25,994 bases of DNA, from positions 1-25,994 of IMG/VR virus record IMGVR_UViG_3300020438_000237. One strand, given 5' to 3'. Both the position numbers and the translations under genes were made by a program. The stretch comes from a virus. Of the stretch, positions 1-4,861 are shown piece after piece. Under the pieces are notes generated by a model. The model did not search any database. It was not told the origin of the DNA and worked only from the letters and a program-made list of their open reading frames with translations. Each line of letters opens with the position of its first letter. The stretch's first letter is position 1.

Positions 1-87
1 ATCAAGGATCGTATAGCTTTCAGATCTGCTTTGCATAGATCATCAGGCTTCCCGACTTATATAAATCATACTATAAACACTAAATAA
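1..87 (+). CDS. Possible C-terminal end of an upstream gene (partial)
   Basis: Frame 1 is open from the window edge for 28 codons to a TAA at 85-87, while the other two plus frames stop within 36 bases. The fragment ends INHTINTK and matches no family I recognise. It could be the end of a gene running in from the left, or chance, since 28 codons is short for AT-rich DNA. The non-coding repeat region starts just after it, which fits a gene boundary here. Confidence 0.3.
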   Translation: MKDRIAFRSALHRSSGFPTYINHTINTK

Positions 88-99
88 AGACAAAAAAAT

Positions 100-164
100 A
101 AGTACCCGATTATCTTTGAACAGGGACTAGATCTAGCTAGTGTGCCAACAGACTCTTGGTACTT
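100..164. repeat. Structured repeat unit, copy 1 of 3
   Basis: This is the most diverged of three tandem units. The outer helix is AAGTACC (100-106) with GGTACTT (158-164), 7 bp. The inner helix is ACTAG (126-130) with CTAGT (137-141), closing a 6-base loop. Between the helices lie TTATCTTTGAACAGGG on the left and GTGCCAACAGAC on the right, which align with the same segments in copies 2 and 3. The helix sequences differ from the other copies but pairing is kept. Whether it acts as RNA or DNA, and on which strand, is unknown. Confidence 0.6.
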
Positions 165-167
165 CAA

Positions 168-231
168 AAACAAAGGATCATCTTCGAGCAGAGATTGAAT
201 CGAGCCAATATGCCTACAGCTTCCTTTGTTT
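168..231. repeat. Structured repeat unit, copy 2 of 3
   Basis: The outer helix is AAACAAAGGA (168-177) with TCCTTTGTTT (222-231), 10 bp. The inner helix is ATTG (194-197) with CAAT (206-209), with one extra mismatched pair and a larger loop than the other copies. The left core TCATCTTCGAGCAGAG (178-193) and right core ATGCCTACAGCT (210-221) are nearly identical to copy 3. No open reading frame of note runs through the unit. Confidence 0.65.
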
Positions 232-302
232 ATTAAGCAAAGGATCATCTTCGGTCAGAGGTTAAATTTAATTAACTTGCCTACAGCTTCCTTTACTTAA
301 TA
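231..302. repeat. Structured repeat unit, copy 3 of 3
   Basis: The outer helix is AAAGGA (239-244) with TCCTTT (289-294). It extends past one mismatch into TATTAAG (231-237) with CTTAATA (296-302). The inner helix is GTTAA (261-265) with TTAAC (272-276), closing a 6-base loop. The left core is TCATCTTCGGTCAGAG (245-260) and the right core TTGCCTACAGCT (277-288). It differs from copy 2 mainly in the inner helix, where changes on both sides keep pairing. Confidence 0.65.
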
Positions 303-330
303 TTTATTATACATTAAATTTCAAATCTGG

Positions 331-360
331 TACTGTGCCAATTTTATTAGTGGCACACTA
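331..360. promoter_or_regulatory. Hairpin between the repeat array and the first plus-strand gene
   Basis: TGTGCCA (334-340) pairs with TGGCACA (351-357) around the 10-base loop ATTTTATTAG; two further pairs, TA/TA, follow a C-C mismatch. No T-run follows on either side, so it is not a typical Rho-independent terminator. It contains GTGCCA, which also appears in copy 1 of the repeat array, so it may be a remnant or an end-cap of that array. Confidence 0.35.
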
Positions 361-386
361 AGTTCCTATTGTTTATTAGTCCGGTT

Positions 387-392
387 TATAAT
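387..392 (+). promoter_or_regulatory. Candidate -10 promoter element (TATAAT)
   Basis: A perfect TATAAT lies upstream of the leader ORF at 404, but I see no convincing -35 hexamer 16-19 bases upstream. If it is used, transcription would begin near 398-400. The hairpin CCGATG-GAGG-CATCGG (401-416) would then sit at the very 5' end of the message, where it could stabilise it. Such a start would leave out the AAGGA ribosome-binding candidate at 393-397. Confidence 0.3.
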
Positions 393-403
393 AAGGATAA
401 CCG

Positions 404-445
404 ATGGAGGCATCGGCTAATTTGCAACTCGACAATTTAAAATGA
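404..445 (+). CDS. Candidate 13-codon leader peptide overlapping the next start
   Basis: ATG at 404 opens a 13-residue ORF, MEASANLQLDNLK, whose TGA stop (443-445) overlaps the ATG of the next gene (442-444) as ATGA. AAGGA at 393-397 is spaced 6 bases from the ATG, a good ribosome-binding site, whereas the downstream gene has no visible Shine-Dalgarno sequence of its own. The arrangement suggests translational coupling. The start codon lies in the left arm of the 401-416 hairpin. The peptide matches nothing I know and may matter only for coupling. Confidence 0.35.
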   Translation: MEASANLQLDNLK

Positions 446-861
446 TTAAATTCACAAAGTTGGAGATCGAAACTATTATCGATCGTCCGGAAGATTGTAT
501 TATTCAGAATCTATGTGATTTCTACACAGATGAGATGATACAAAAGTATGGTGACAGAAATACAACTTCTGAACCCATTACTGAAATATGGGAAGGGCAT
601 GAACGGATTGTTCAACCAGAACAAAAAACCGATTATGCAATTAACGACCTATATGTACATCTTGAAGATTTCAAATCTTTGCCAGAACATTTAACTGAAC
701 TGGATAAAGAAATTCTTGATAATTGCATATCTTGCGGTACTTGGGATAGAGCGTCTGACGTTAGTCCACAATTTTACGGACAAGTTAAACGTGCTGTTAA
801 AAGTATTGCTAACAAGTTTGACAAGCTTGGAATCAAAATTAGTTGGCTAAGTTTTGCTTAG
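442..861 (+). CDS. Unrecognised 139-aa phage protein
   Basis: I do not recognise this protein. It is soluble and mildly acidic, with no signal peptide or membrane segment. The first 90 residues are rich in Asp, Glu and Ile; the last 40 form a likely basic helix (PQFYGQVKRAVKSIANKFDKLGIK) before the end SWLSFA. Three cysteines, including the close pair NCISCG near residue 93, give no clear metal site. The ATG at 442 lacks a Shine-Dalgarno sequence and overlaps the stop of a 13-codon leader ORF, so coupling is likely. It is the first gene of a short plus-strand unit with the peptidase-like gene at 911, read away from the repeat array. An accessory or early phage role is the default guess. Confidence 0.7.
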   Translation: MIKFTKLEIETIIDRPEDCIIQNLCDFYTDEMIQKYGDRNTTSEPITEIWEGHERIVQPEQKTDYAINDLYVHLEDFKSLPEHLTELDKEILDNCISCGTWDRASDVSPQFYGQVKRAVKSIANKFDKLGIKISWLSFA

Positions 862-867
862 TTTATC

Positions 868-883
868 GCCCTCTTCGGAGGGC
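868..883 (+). promoter_or_regulatory. Intergenic hairpin with a cUUCGg tetraloop
   Basis: GCCCTC (868-873) pairs with GAGGGC (878-883) around TTCG, giving the exceptionally stable C-UUCG-G loop in RNA. It starts 7 bases after the upstream stop and ends 27 bases before the next ATG. What follows (ATTACATCTTACATTTT) is T-rich but lacks a proper T-run, so it would be a leaky terminator, an RNase barrier or an mRNA stabiliser between the two genes. Confidence 0.55.
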
Positions 884-910
884 ATTACATCTTACATTTT
901 GCACTTTATT

Positions 911-1357
911 ATGGAATTTAATTTTAATGACGGCGGCAGAGCCGATGCTGGTTACAAAGGTCGTACAGGAGACTGTGTTACTAGGGCCGTAGCAATCGCA
1001 GCAGAGTTACCTTATCAAGAAGTCTACAATCGACTTGCAGAAGGTAACGCTAATCAGCGAGTTACTAAGCGCAGTAGAAAAACTACTGCTAGGCAAAAAA
1101 CAGCCAGCCACGGTATTAGCACTACTCGCAAGTGGTTTAAAGACTACATGATCTCATTAGGTTTTAAATGGGTTTCTACTATGGGTATTGGAACAGGATG
1201 TAAAGTCCATCTTAAGTCAGATGAACTTCCATCAGGCCGAGTCATTGCTAGAGTTACTCGTCATTATTGTGCAGTTATAGATGGCGTTATAAACGACACC
1301 TATAATCCAAGCAGAGATGAAACCAGATGCGTTTATGGTTACTGGATAAAGCAGTAA
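911..1357 (+). CDS. Papain-like cysteine peptidase family phage protein
   Basis: The 148-aa product has the hallmarks of small phage proteins with a papain-like fold. There is a conserved GRTGDCVTRAVAIA block near the N-terminus with candidate nucleophile Cys22, and HYCAVIDGVINDTYNP near the C-terminus with candidate His118 followed by Asp129 or Asn132. A basic, Lys/Arg-rich stretch (residues 48-63) separates the two halves. The substrate is unknown and activity is inferred only from residue placement; some relatives may be non-catalytic. I chose the ATG at 911 because the upstream TTG at 854 would add 19 unconserved residues encoded across the UUCG hairpin. No clear Shine-Dalgarno sequence is seen. 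The gene ends just before a strong terminator, so it is the last gene of its unit. Confidence 0.65.
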   Translation: MEFNFNDGGRADAGYKGRTGDCVTRAVAIAAELPYQEVYNRLAEGNANQRVTKRSRKTTARQKTASHGISTTRKWFKDYMISLGFKWVSTMGIGTGCKVHLKSDELPSGRVIARVTRHYCAVIDGVINDTYNPSRDETRCVYGYWIKQ

Positions 1358-1364
1358 TAACACC

Positions 1365-1389
1365 GCCCCCGAACAGGGGGCTTTTTTTT
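1365..1389 (+). terminator. Rho-independent terminator
   Basis: GCCCCC (1365-1370) pairs with GGGGGC (1376-1381) around GAACA and is followed directly by eight T residues (1382-1389). It starts 8 bases after the stop of the peptidase-like gene and ends the first plus-strand unit. Confidence 0.9.
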
Positions 1390-1497
1390 ATGCTAATCTA
1401 TCGGCGTGTGTGGGGTCTTGTATGTAACTAGTGGAAACTAGGCTACACTAGATATCTGCAAGAACTAGACCTCTATTACTAGAGGTCTTTTTTTTTT
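1390..1497 (+). ncRNA. Possible small RNA between two terminators
   Basis: About 80 bases without a gene lie between the terminators at 1365 and 1467. A small hairpin can form (CTAG at 1427-1430 with CTAG at 1437-1440, extended by TGTA/TACA), and TGCTAATCT at 1391-1399 resembles an extended -10 element. A transcript starting near 1405 and ending at the second terminator would be about 90 nt. This is speculative: there is no recognised family, and the second terminator may serve only as a backup. Confidence 0.2.
1467..1497 (+). terminator. Rho-independent terminator, second in tandem
   Basis: AGACCTCT (1467-1474) pairs with AGAGGTCT (1481-1488) around ATTACT, followed by about ten T residues to 1497. 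On the minus strand the same stem is followed only by AGTTCTT, so it may also weakly end the minus-strand gene whose stop codon is at 1496-1498. Confidence 0.85.
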
Positions 1498-1726
1498 ATC
1501 TTCTTGGTTTTATTTCTACTACTGCTAGTTCTACTTCCTTGAGGCGATGAAACACTTCTTTCATATCATCATGCATATCATCTATTTTTGTTGATAATAA
1601 TTCTATTGCGGTTGTATTACGAACAAGGTCATCTCGTGATTGTCTACCGCGATAAGAAACAGAGCCAACAGAGACGAAGCAAGCTGTCATCAAAGCTCCA
1701 CCGACTGCTGCAATTACTTCAACCAC
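1496..1726 (-). CDS. Small membrane/coiled-coil protein, 76 aa
   Basis: The product has one hydrophobic segment near its N-terminus (IAAVGGALMTACFVSVGSV, residues 5-23), then a charged helical tail with heptad-like spacing (STKIDDMHDDMKEVFHRLKE). This is the plan of many small phage lysis or envelope proteins, but no specific family is clear. I chose the GTG start at 1726 because a GAGGA ribosome-binding site lies 8 bases upstream of it. The longer ATG versions (from 1771 or 1849) add a Cys/Phe-rich stretch with no ribosome-binding site, overlapping the start of the plus-strand gene at 1770. CATAAT on the minus strand near 1754-1749 could be its -10 element. It is divergent from the export cassette and convergent with the 911 unit. 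Confidence 0.6.
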   Translation of the reverse strand: MVEVIAAVGGALMTACFVSVGSVSYRGRQSRDDLVRNTTAIELLSTKIDDMHDDMKEVFHRLKEVELAVVEIKPRR

Positions 1727-1769
1727 TTTACGATTCCTCAATATATTACTATTATGACAGAAAACAGCC

Positions 1770-2129
1770 ATGACAGAACAAAAAAAGAAAAACGCATTCC
1801 AAAAACTTAAAGATGGTTTGGATGATAAAGAAGAACAACTAGCTATCATCAGTCTTTTCGTAAGATTGGGCGTTGTGGTTTGGAGCGGTTTTATCGTAAC
1901 TTTAAACTACATAACAATACCTGGCTATAGTTCTGACCCTAAAGACATAACTTTCCCGGCTAGTTTATTAACAGGTGCGCTTGCTACTTTTGGATTGGAA
2001 GGATCTAAAAAACGTAGTGATAAAGACCTCAAAGTTGCAGAAAACCAAGGTATGGTGCAGACTATAAGGGTAGAAACACCTATTAAAATTGAAGGTGCAG
2101 AAGTAATCGACCCTAAATCTAAAAAATGA
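1770..2129 (+). CDS. Holin-like small membrane protein, 119 aa
   Basis: A charged N-terminus (about 25 residues, Lys-rich) is followed by two hydrophobic segments: about residues 25-46 (IISLFVRLGVVVWSGFIVTL) and 60-77 (TFPASLLTGALATFGLEG). A hydrophilic tail follows. Size, two membrane spans and charged ends fit holins or holin-like proteins, and similar proteins occur in marine cyanophages. The function is inferred, not shown by a family signature. The gene leads a plus-strand cassette: its stop overlaps the start of the first secreted protein by 4 bases. A 9-base repeat of the start region (ATGACAGAA at 1754 and 1770) leaves the true start slightly uncertain; the ATG at 1754 reads only a short 18-codon frame. 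Confidence 0.6.
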   Translation: MTEQKKKNAFQKLKDGLDDKEEQLAIISLFVRLGVVVWSGFIVTLNYITIPGYSSDPKDITFPASLLTGALATFGLEGSKKRSDKDLKVAENQGMVQTIRVETPIKIEGAEVIDPKSKK

Positions 2130-2611
2130 AAAAACTTTTTCCGTTTATTTTTGCTCTTGCAGCATCTTCCCCTGTTTATGCTGATATAACTTCGTCTATC
2201 AGTTCATCTGTAAAATTAGAAGTTTCTGCGGCAGCGACAGCAGCAGATCGTATTGGAAACTCATATAGTGTTTCTGGAACTGGAGTTACCACAACAGATG
2301 GAACTACTGCTGGAAGTGTTGGAGGATTAGGTGCTGCAACTAATGGTGTAAACGCTTATACGCCAATCACAGCTAGTCAGTTAACAGATGGCGAGAGCTT
2401 CAATTACACGGTTTCACATACTACTGGAGATACCATAGGCACAAGTCTTACCACAGGTGAAGTAAGTGCCTTTGGTGATATAACAAGTACATCTGGAGGA
2501 ACAGCAACGAACCTAGCTGGTACTGTAGATAATCATGTTATTACACTTACAGCCGGATCTCAAGGCACAACTGCTACTGGACAATATGTAACCACAGTAA
2601 CGGTAGACTAA
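2126..2611 (+). CDS. Secreted Ser/Thr/Gly-rich protein A of the export cassette
   Basis: The 161-aa product begins with a classic Sec signal peptide: MKK, a hydrophobic core to about residue 14, and likely cleavage after VYA (residue 19). The mature part is low in charge, has no cysteine, and is rich in Thr, Ser and Gly, suggesting an exported beta-rich structural protein. It shares blocks with the next gene: SYSVSGTGVTTTDG against EYTVTGTGISHDGG, and DGESFNYTVSHTTG against SGNSFQFTETYHGPG, in the same order. The two are therefore diverged duplicates. The start overlaps the holin-like gene (ATGA), implying coupled translation. I do not recognise the family; a host-envelope or extracellular role is inferred only from the signal peptide. 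Confidence 0.7.
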   Translation: MKKLFPFIFALAASSPVYADITSSISSSVKLEVSAAATAADRIGNSYSVSGTGVTTTDGTTAGSVGGLGAATNGVNAYTPITASQLTDGESFNYTVSHTTGDTIGTSLTTGEVSAFGDITSTSGGTATNLAGTVDNHVITLTAGSQGTTATGQYVTTVTVD

Positions 2612-2617
2612 TGAGTC

Positions 2618-3046
2618 ATGCGAAAGCTTTTATTACTATTATTTTTATATGTTTTACCAGCTAATGCCAATATTGTTCCTAATTTTACTACCGGGACAAT
2701 GTCTAGTACAACCTCTACAACTTCTACTCTCTCAGAATCGATTACTAGCAAAGATTTTTCAACAGGTTACGAATATACAGTTACAGGCACAGGAATATCA
2801 CATGATGGAGGAAATATGGCAGCAACCGCAGTTGAAGTTAATGGAACTGTAGGAGGTACTACTTATAAATGGACAGGATTAGATATGACAATAAAACCAA
2901 ACTGGACACAAACGAATCCGACATCAGGAAATTCTTTTCAGTTTACAGAAACATATCATGGGCCTGGTTTACAGAACATAACCACAATCCAAAGAGATAT
3001 AACAACAGAGTCCGTTACTACTACTACCTCTGTGTTCTCGCAATAA
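2618..3046 (+). CDS. Secreted Thr-rich protein B, paralogue of protein A
   Basis: The 142-aa product starts with a short Sec signal peptide (MRKLLLLLFLYVLPANA, cleavage likely after residue 17). The mature chain is rich in Thr and Ser, with TMSSTTSTTSTLSES near the N-terminus and ESVTTTTSVFSQ at the end. It repeats the order of motifs of the preceding gene (YTVTGTGISHDGG, then NSFQFTETYHGPG), which supports common ancestry. It has no cysteine. It follows protein A by only 6 bases. Its last 178 bases overlap the long version of the next ORF in another frame, so its C-terminal DNA may code in two frames, or the next gene's start is not yet understood. Confidence 0.7.
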   Translation: MRKLLLLLFLYVLPANANIVPNFTTGTMSSTTSTTSTLSESITSKDFSTGYEYTVTGTGISHDGGNMAATAVEVNGTVGGTTYKWTGLDMTIKPNWTQTNPTSGNSFQFTETYHGPGLQNITTIQRDITTESVTTTTSVFSQ

Positions 3047-3678
3047 TCTTAAGCCCTATAAAAGTTTTAGCTAATGCTGTTAGCCAAAGTAATAGCGGAT
3101 CAGTAACTAATCAGAACTGGAATGTAAACAACGGTAGTTTTCATACAAATCAATATGGCGGAGGGATTGTATGTCAGGGAGCAATGATGACCATAACTCC
3201 ATTTACTACTTTTAATTCAAATTTCAGAAAACCTTATAGAGATTTTTATGAAACTCCTGTTTACGATCAAACAGATATAGTTGGAGATTTTGATGATAGT
3301 GGTAATGCTATAGGAGATGGCACACCTGACAACCCTGGTGTAGTTCTTTATAATCAATTAAATTATTCTGGAACAAATAAAGATAGCTATGCACTTGGAA
3401 CAGGAATAACTCTAAACTTTTCTATTCCATTAGATAGAGGATTGCAGAAACAATGTAAAGAAGCTGCTGCAACTCAAACTAATATACAAAAACAAACCCT
3501 CAAGAACCTTGAACTTGATTGGCATTTTGCAAGATTAAAGCATTGCGGTGAAAAAAAGATTGCTGGAATACGTTTTGCAAAGGATAGCCCTTATTATGAT
3601 TTATGTAGCGATATTGAGATAACGCCTCAAGCAAATCAAGTCTTGCCACATAATCATAAAATTATCAAAAAACCATAA
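2869..3678 (+). CDS. Exported protein C with internal signal-like segment; start uncertain
   Basis: From about 3020 the frame reads a signal-like segment (YYYYLCVLAIILSPIKVLA, then NAVSQ), after which a mature-like chain runs to 3678. No ATG, GTG or TTG lies near that segment. The nearest ATG is at 2869, with AGGAGG 12 bases upstream at 2851-2856. It gives 269 aa with 50 extra N-terminal residues and a 178-base overlap with protein B. The mature part starts Asn/Gly/Ser-rich (SVTNQNWNVNNGSFHTNQYG), contains IVCQGAMMTITPFTTF, and ends in a helical Lys/Gln-rich region with three cysteines (QKQC, KHCGEKK, DLCSD). Alternatives are a frameshift fusion with protein B or a base error in the assembly. 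I do not recognise the family. Confidence 0.6.
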   Translation: MDRIRYDNKTKLDTNESDIRKFFSVYRNISWAWFTEHNHNPKRYNNRVRYYYYLCVLAIILSPIKVLANAVSQSNSGSVTNQNWNVNNGSFHTNQYGGGIVCQGAMMTITPFTTFNSNFRKPYRDFYETPVYDQTDIVGDFDDSGNAIGDGTPDNPGVVLYNQLNYSGTNKDSYALGTGITLNFSIPLDRGLQKQCKEAAATQTNIQKQTLKNLELDWHFARLKHCGEKKIAGIRFAKDSPYYDLCSDIEITPQANQVLPHNHKIIKKP

Positions 3679-3754
3679 AAAATGCCCCTTCAGATTGACC
3701 TGTAAAGGGCTTGTAAAAAAGCTTGCTTATGTTTATACCTTGCAAAAATGGAAT

Positions 3755-3816
3755 TTTTGGCGGCAGACAAGTACGGTAAGACTTGTCTACCTAGACACCC
3801 TATTCTTCGCCAAAAT
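3755..3816. other. Nested inverted repeat at a convergent gene junction
   Basis: TTTTGGCG (3755-3762) pairs with CGCCAAAA (3808-3815). Inside lies a second hairpin, AGACAAG (3765-3771) with CTTGTCT (3782-3788), loop 10 bases. It fills the gap between the converging exported protein C and the 213-aa minus-strand gene. A T-run on the plus strand follows at 3825-3830 but is 9 bases away, so it is not a textbook terminator. A weak GCCC/GGGC pair at 3683-3709 is the only other structure in the 151-base gap. Confidence 0.45.
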
Positions 3817-3829
3817 AAATAAGGTTTTT

Positions 3830-4471
3830 TTATTCTATCTTATCTTTCTTCTTTGTAAGCTTTTTAACAATATTTTTTACTAGCGGTTTGATGATATTAA
3901 GAAGAAGTGGACTACTGGCAGCGACCAGGCCAATAACAGCAGTAGATACAATAGTAGAAACCTCTGGAATGTACTGATCTTTAAACGGAACGTCTTCATA
4001 GATAGTTATACATCTAGTACCATCTTCGCTTTTTTTATGGCCGACAACACGCTCTAATCGTGAACTGTTACGAAAGTCATTTATGCGCTGATCTTTAGGG
4101 CCAGGGCAAGGAACTATTTTTATTTCTTTTTTTTCTTTCGGTATATCTGGTTTTACTTCTTCTTGTATTGGTGTCTCAGTATTTTCTACTCTTTTTTCTT
4201 GTTCTTTATTTTCAACAATTTCAATCTTTCTTCTGTCATATAACATGGGTTCAAATGTAGGCATAGAACCATAGGGACAAGAAATCATTGTTCCTGTTGG
4301 ATCATCATTATATAACGCAGTATTCTTAGCACTTGCATCTCTATGATATTTTACGCAACTTGGTAATTTTATAGATGGTGGTGGTACGTTTAATACTTGA
4401 TATGGAATATGTAATGGTATATCTATTTTTATTTCTGGAATTGAAATATTAGGAATATCAATCGTAGGCAT
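3830..4471 (-). CDS. Proline-rich protein with C-terminal membrane anchor, 213 aa
   Basis: I do not recognise a named family. The N-terminal 35 residues are an unusual run of Ile/Pro dipeptides (PTIDIPNISIPEIKIDIPLH). A central domain holds four cysteines (PSCVKYHRDAS, MISCPYGSMP, IVPCPGPKD, TRCITIY), separated by a Glu/Lys-rich, probably disordered stretch. Near the end comes a hydrophobic segment (STAVIGLVAASSPLLLNII, about residues 175-193) and a strongly basic tail (KNIVKKLTKKKDK). This plan suggests a tail-anchored protein, or one inserted with the basic end in the cytoplasm. It overlaps the mini zinc-ribbon gene by 14 bases and is the last gene of the long minus-strand series, next to the convergent export cassette. 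Confidence 0.65.
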   Translation of the reverse strand: MPTIDIPNISIPEIKIDIPLHIPYQVLNVPPPSIKLPSCVKYHRDASAKNTALYNDDPTGTMISCPYGSMPTFEPMLYDRRKIEIVENKEQEKRVENTETPIQEEVKPDIPKEKKEIKIVPCPGPKDQRINDFRNSSRLERVVGHKKSEDGTRCITIYEDVPFKDQYIPEVSTIVSTAVIGLVAASSPLLLNIIKPLVKNIVKKLTKKKDKIE

Positions 4472-4625
4472 ATTTACGTTTATATACTTCTACATAAGAA
4501 TTACATTTTGGACAAGATAAATTAGTTACCATAGAATATTCTTCTGCAAGAACAGGCTGAAAATCTTGATCTATATCAGCATCAGCACCCCAAATCAATT
4601 CAGTTTTACAATGCCAGCAGTTCAT
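4458..4625 (-). CDS. Mini zinc-ribbon protein, 55 aa
   Basis: This small gene encodes MNCWHCKTELIWGADADID at its start and LSCPKCNSYVEVY near its end: two CxxC knuckles (Cys3/Cys6 and Cys38/Cys41), the plan of a zinc ribbon. Similar very short proteins with CWHC...TELIWG and NLSCPKC blocks are familiar to me from marine cyanophages, without a known function. The middle is acidic. Its ATG overlaps the stop of the upstream 78-aa gene as TAATG, and its 3' end overlaps the downstream gene by 14 bases, which fits translational coupling. DNA, RNA or protein binding are all possible. Confidence 0.75.
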   Translation of the reverse strand: MNCWHCKTELIWGADADIDQDFQPVLAEEYSMVTNLSCPKCNSYVEVYKRKYAYD

Positions 4626-4861
4626 TAAAACTTAGGTAAAGATTTTGTTGGTAAAGGTAATGCTGGACTTGTCATTTCTGGTAACTCTTGATCTAAAACT
4701 TTTGGCATAAGTCCTTGTACATTACCAAGAACTTCGTTCATTAATTTTGTCTTAAATTGTTCTGATGTTACATATTTATATCCAAAGTACCCTCCACCGA
4801 TAACAGAAGTTACCATTAGAAAAGATACAATACTCAAGACGTTAGCTATTTTTTGAAACAT
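4625..4861 (-). CDS. Small single-pass membrane protein, 78 aa
   Basis: Residues 8-29 (VLSIVSFLMVTSVIGGGYFG) form one transmembrane helix after a short N-terminus. A polar helical part follows (TSEQFKTKLMNEVLGNVQGL) and the protein ends in a Pro/Leu-rich tail. This small membrane protein type occurs in marine phages without assigned function. The stop overlaps the start of the zinc-ribbon gene (TAATG). The start codon overlaps, in CATG, the start of a plus-strand 43-codon ORF. No strong ribosome-binding site is visible upstream. Confidence 0.65.
   Translation of the reverse strand: MFQKIANVLSIVSFLMVTSVIGGGYFGYKYVTSEQFKTKLMNEVLGNVQGLMPKVLDQELPEMTSPALPLPTKSLPKF

Noticed and set aside
66-248. 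60-codon minus-strand ORF over the repeat array
   Set aside because: Its repeated peptide pattern follows from the repeat units, whose conserved feature is base pairing rather than codons; the third copy has a stop in the same reading.
100-302. CRISPR array or tRNA cluster
   Set aside because: Only three units, with no constant repeat of CRISPR type, no unique spacers of fixed length, and no cloverleaf or T-arm GTTCRA; no cas genes are present.
100-302. Hammerhead ribozyme, or glnA-type glutamine riboswitch
   Set aside because: The CUGANGA/GAAA core and the glnA-motif conserved bases, as I remember them, are not present on either strand.
854-910. TTG start at 854 for the peptidase-like gene
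   Set aside because: The extension is encoded through the UUCG hairpin, begins inside the upstream gene, and has no ribosome-binding site or family resemblance.
1588-1773. 61-codon plus-strand ORF opposite the 76-aa minus gene
   Set aside because: The minus frame has a clear membrane helix, a heptad helix and a ribosome-binding site; the plus frame is Leu/Gln/Tyr-rich without features.
3695-3883. 62-codon plus-strand ORF across the convergent junction
   Set aside because: It runs through the nested inverted repeat and into the end of the minus gene; its hydrophobic end is the antisense of the Lys-rich tail of that gene.
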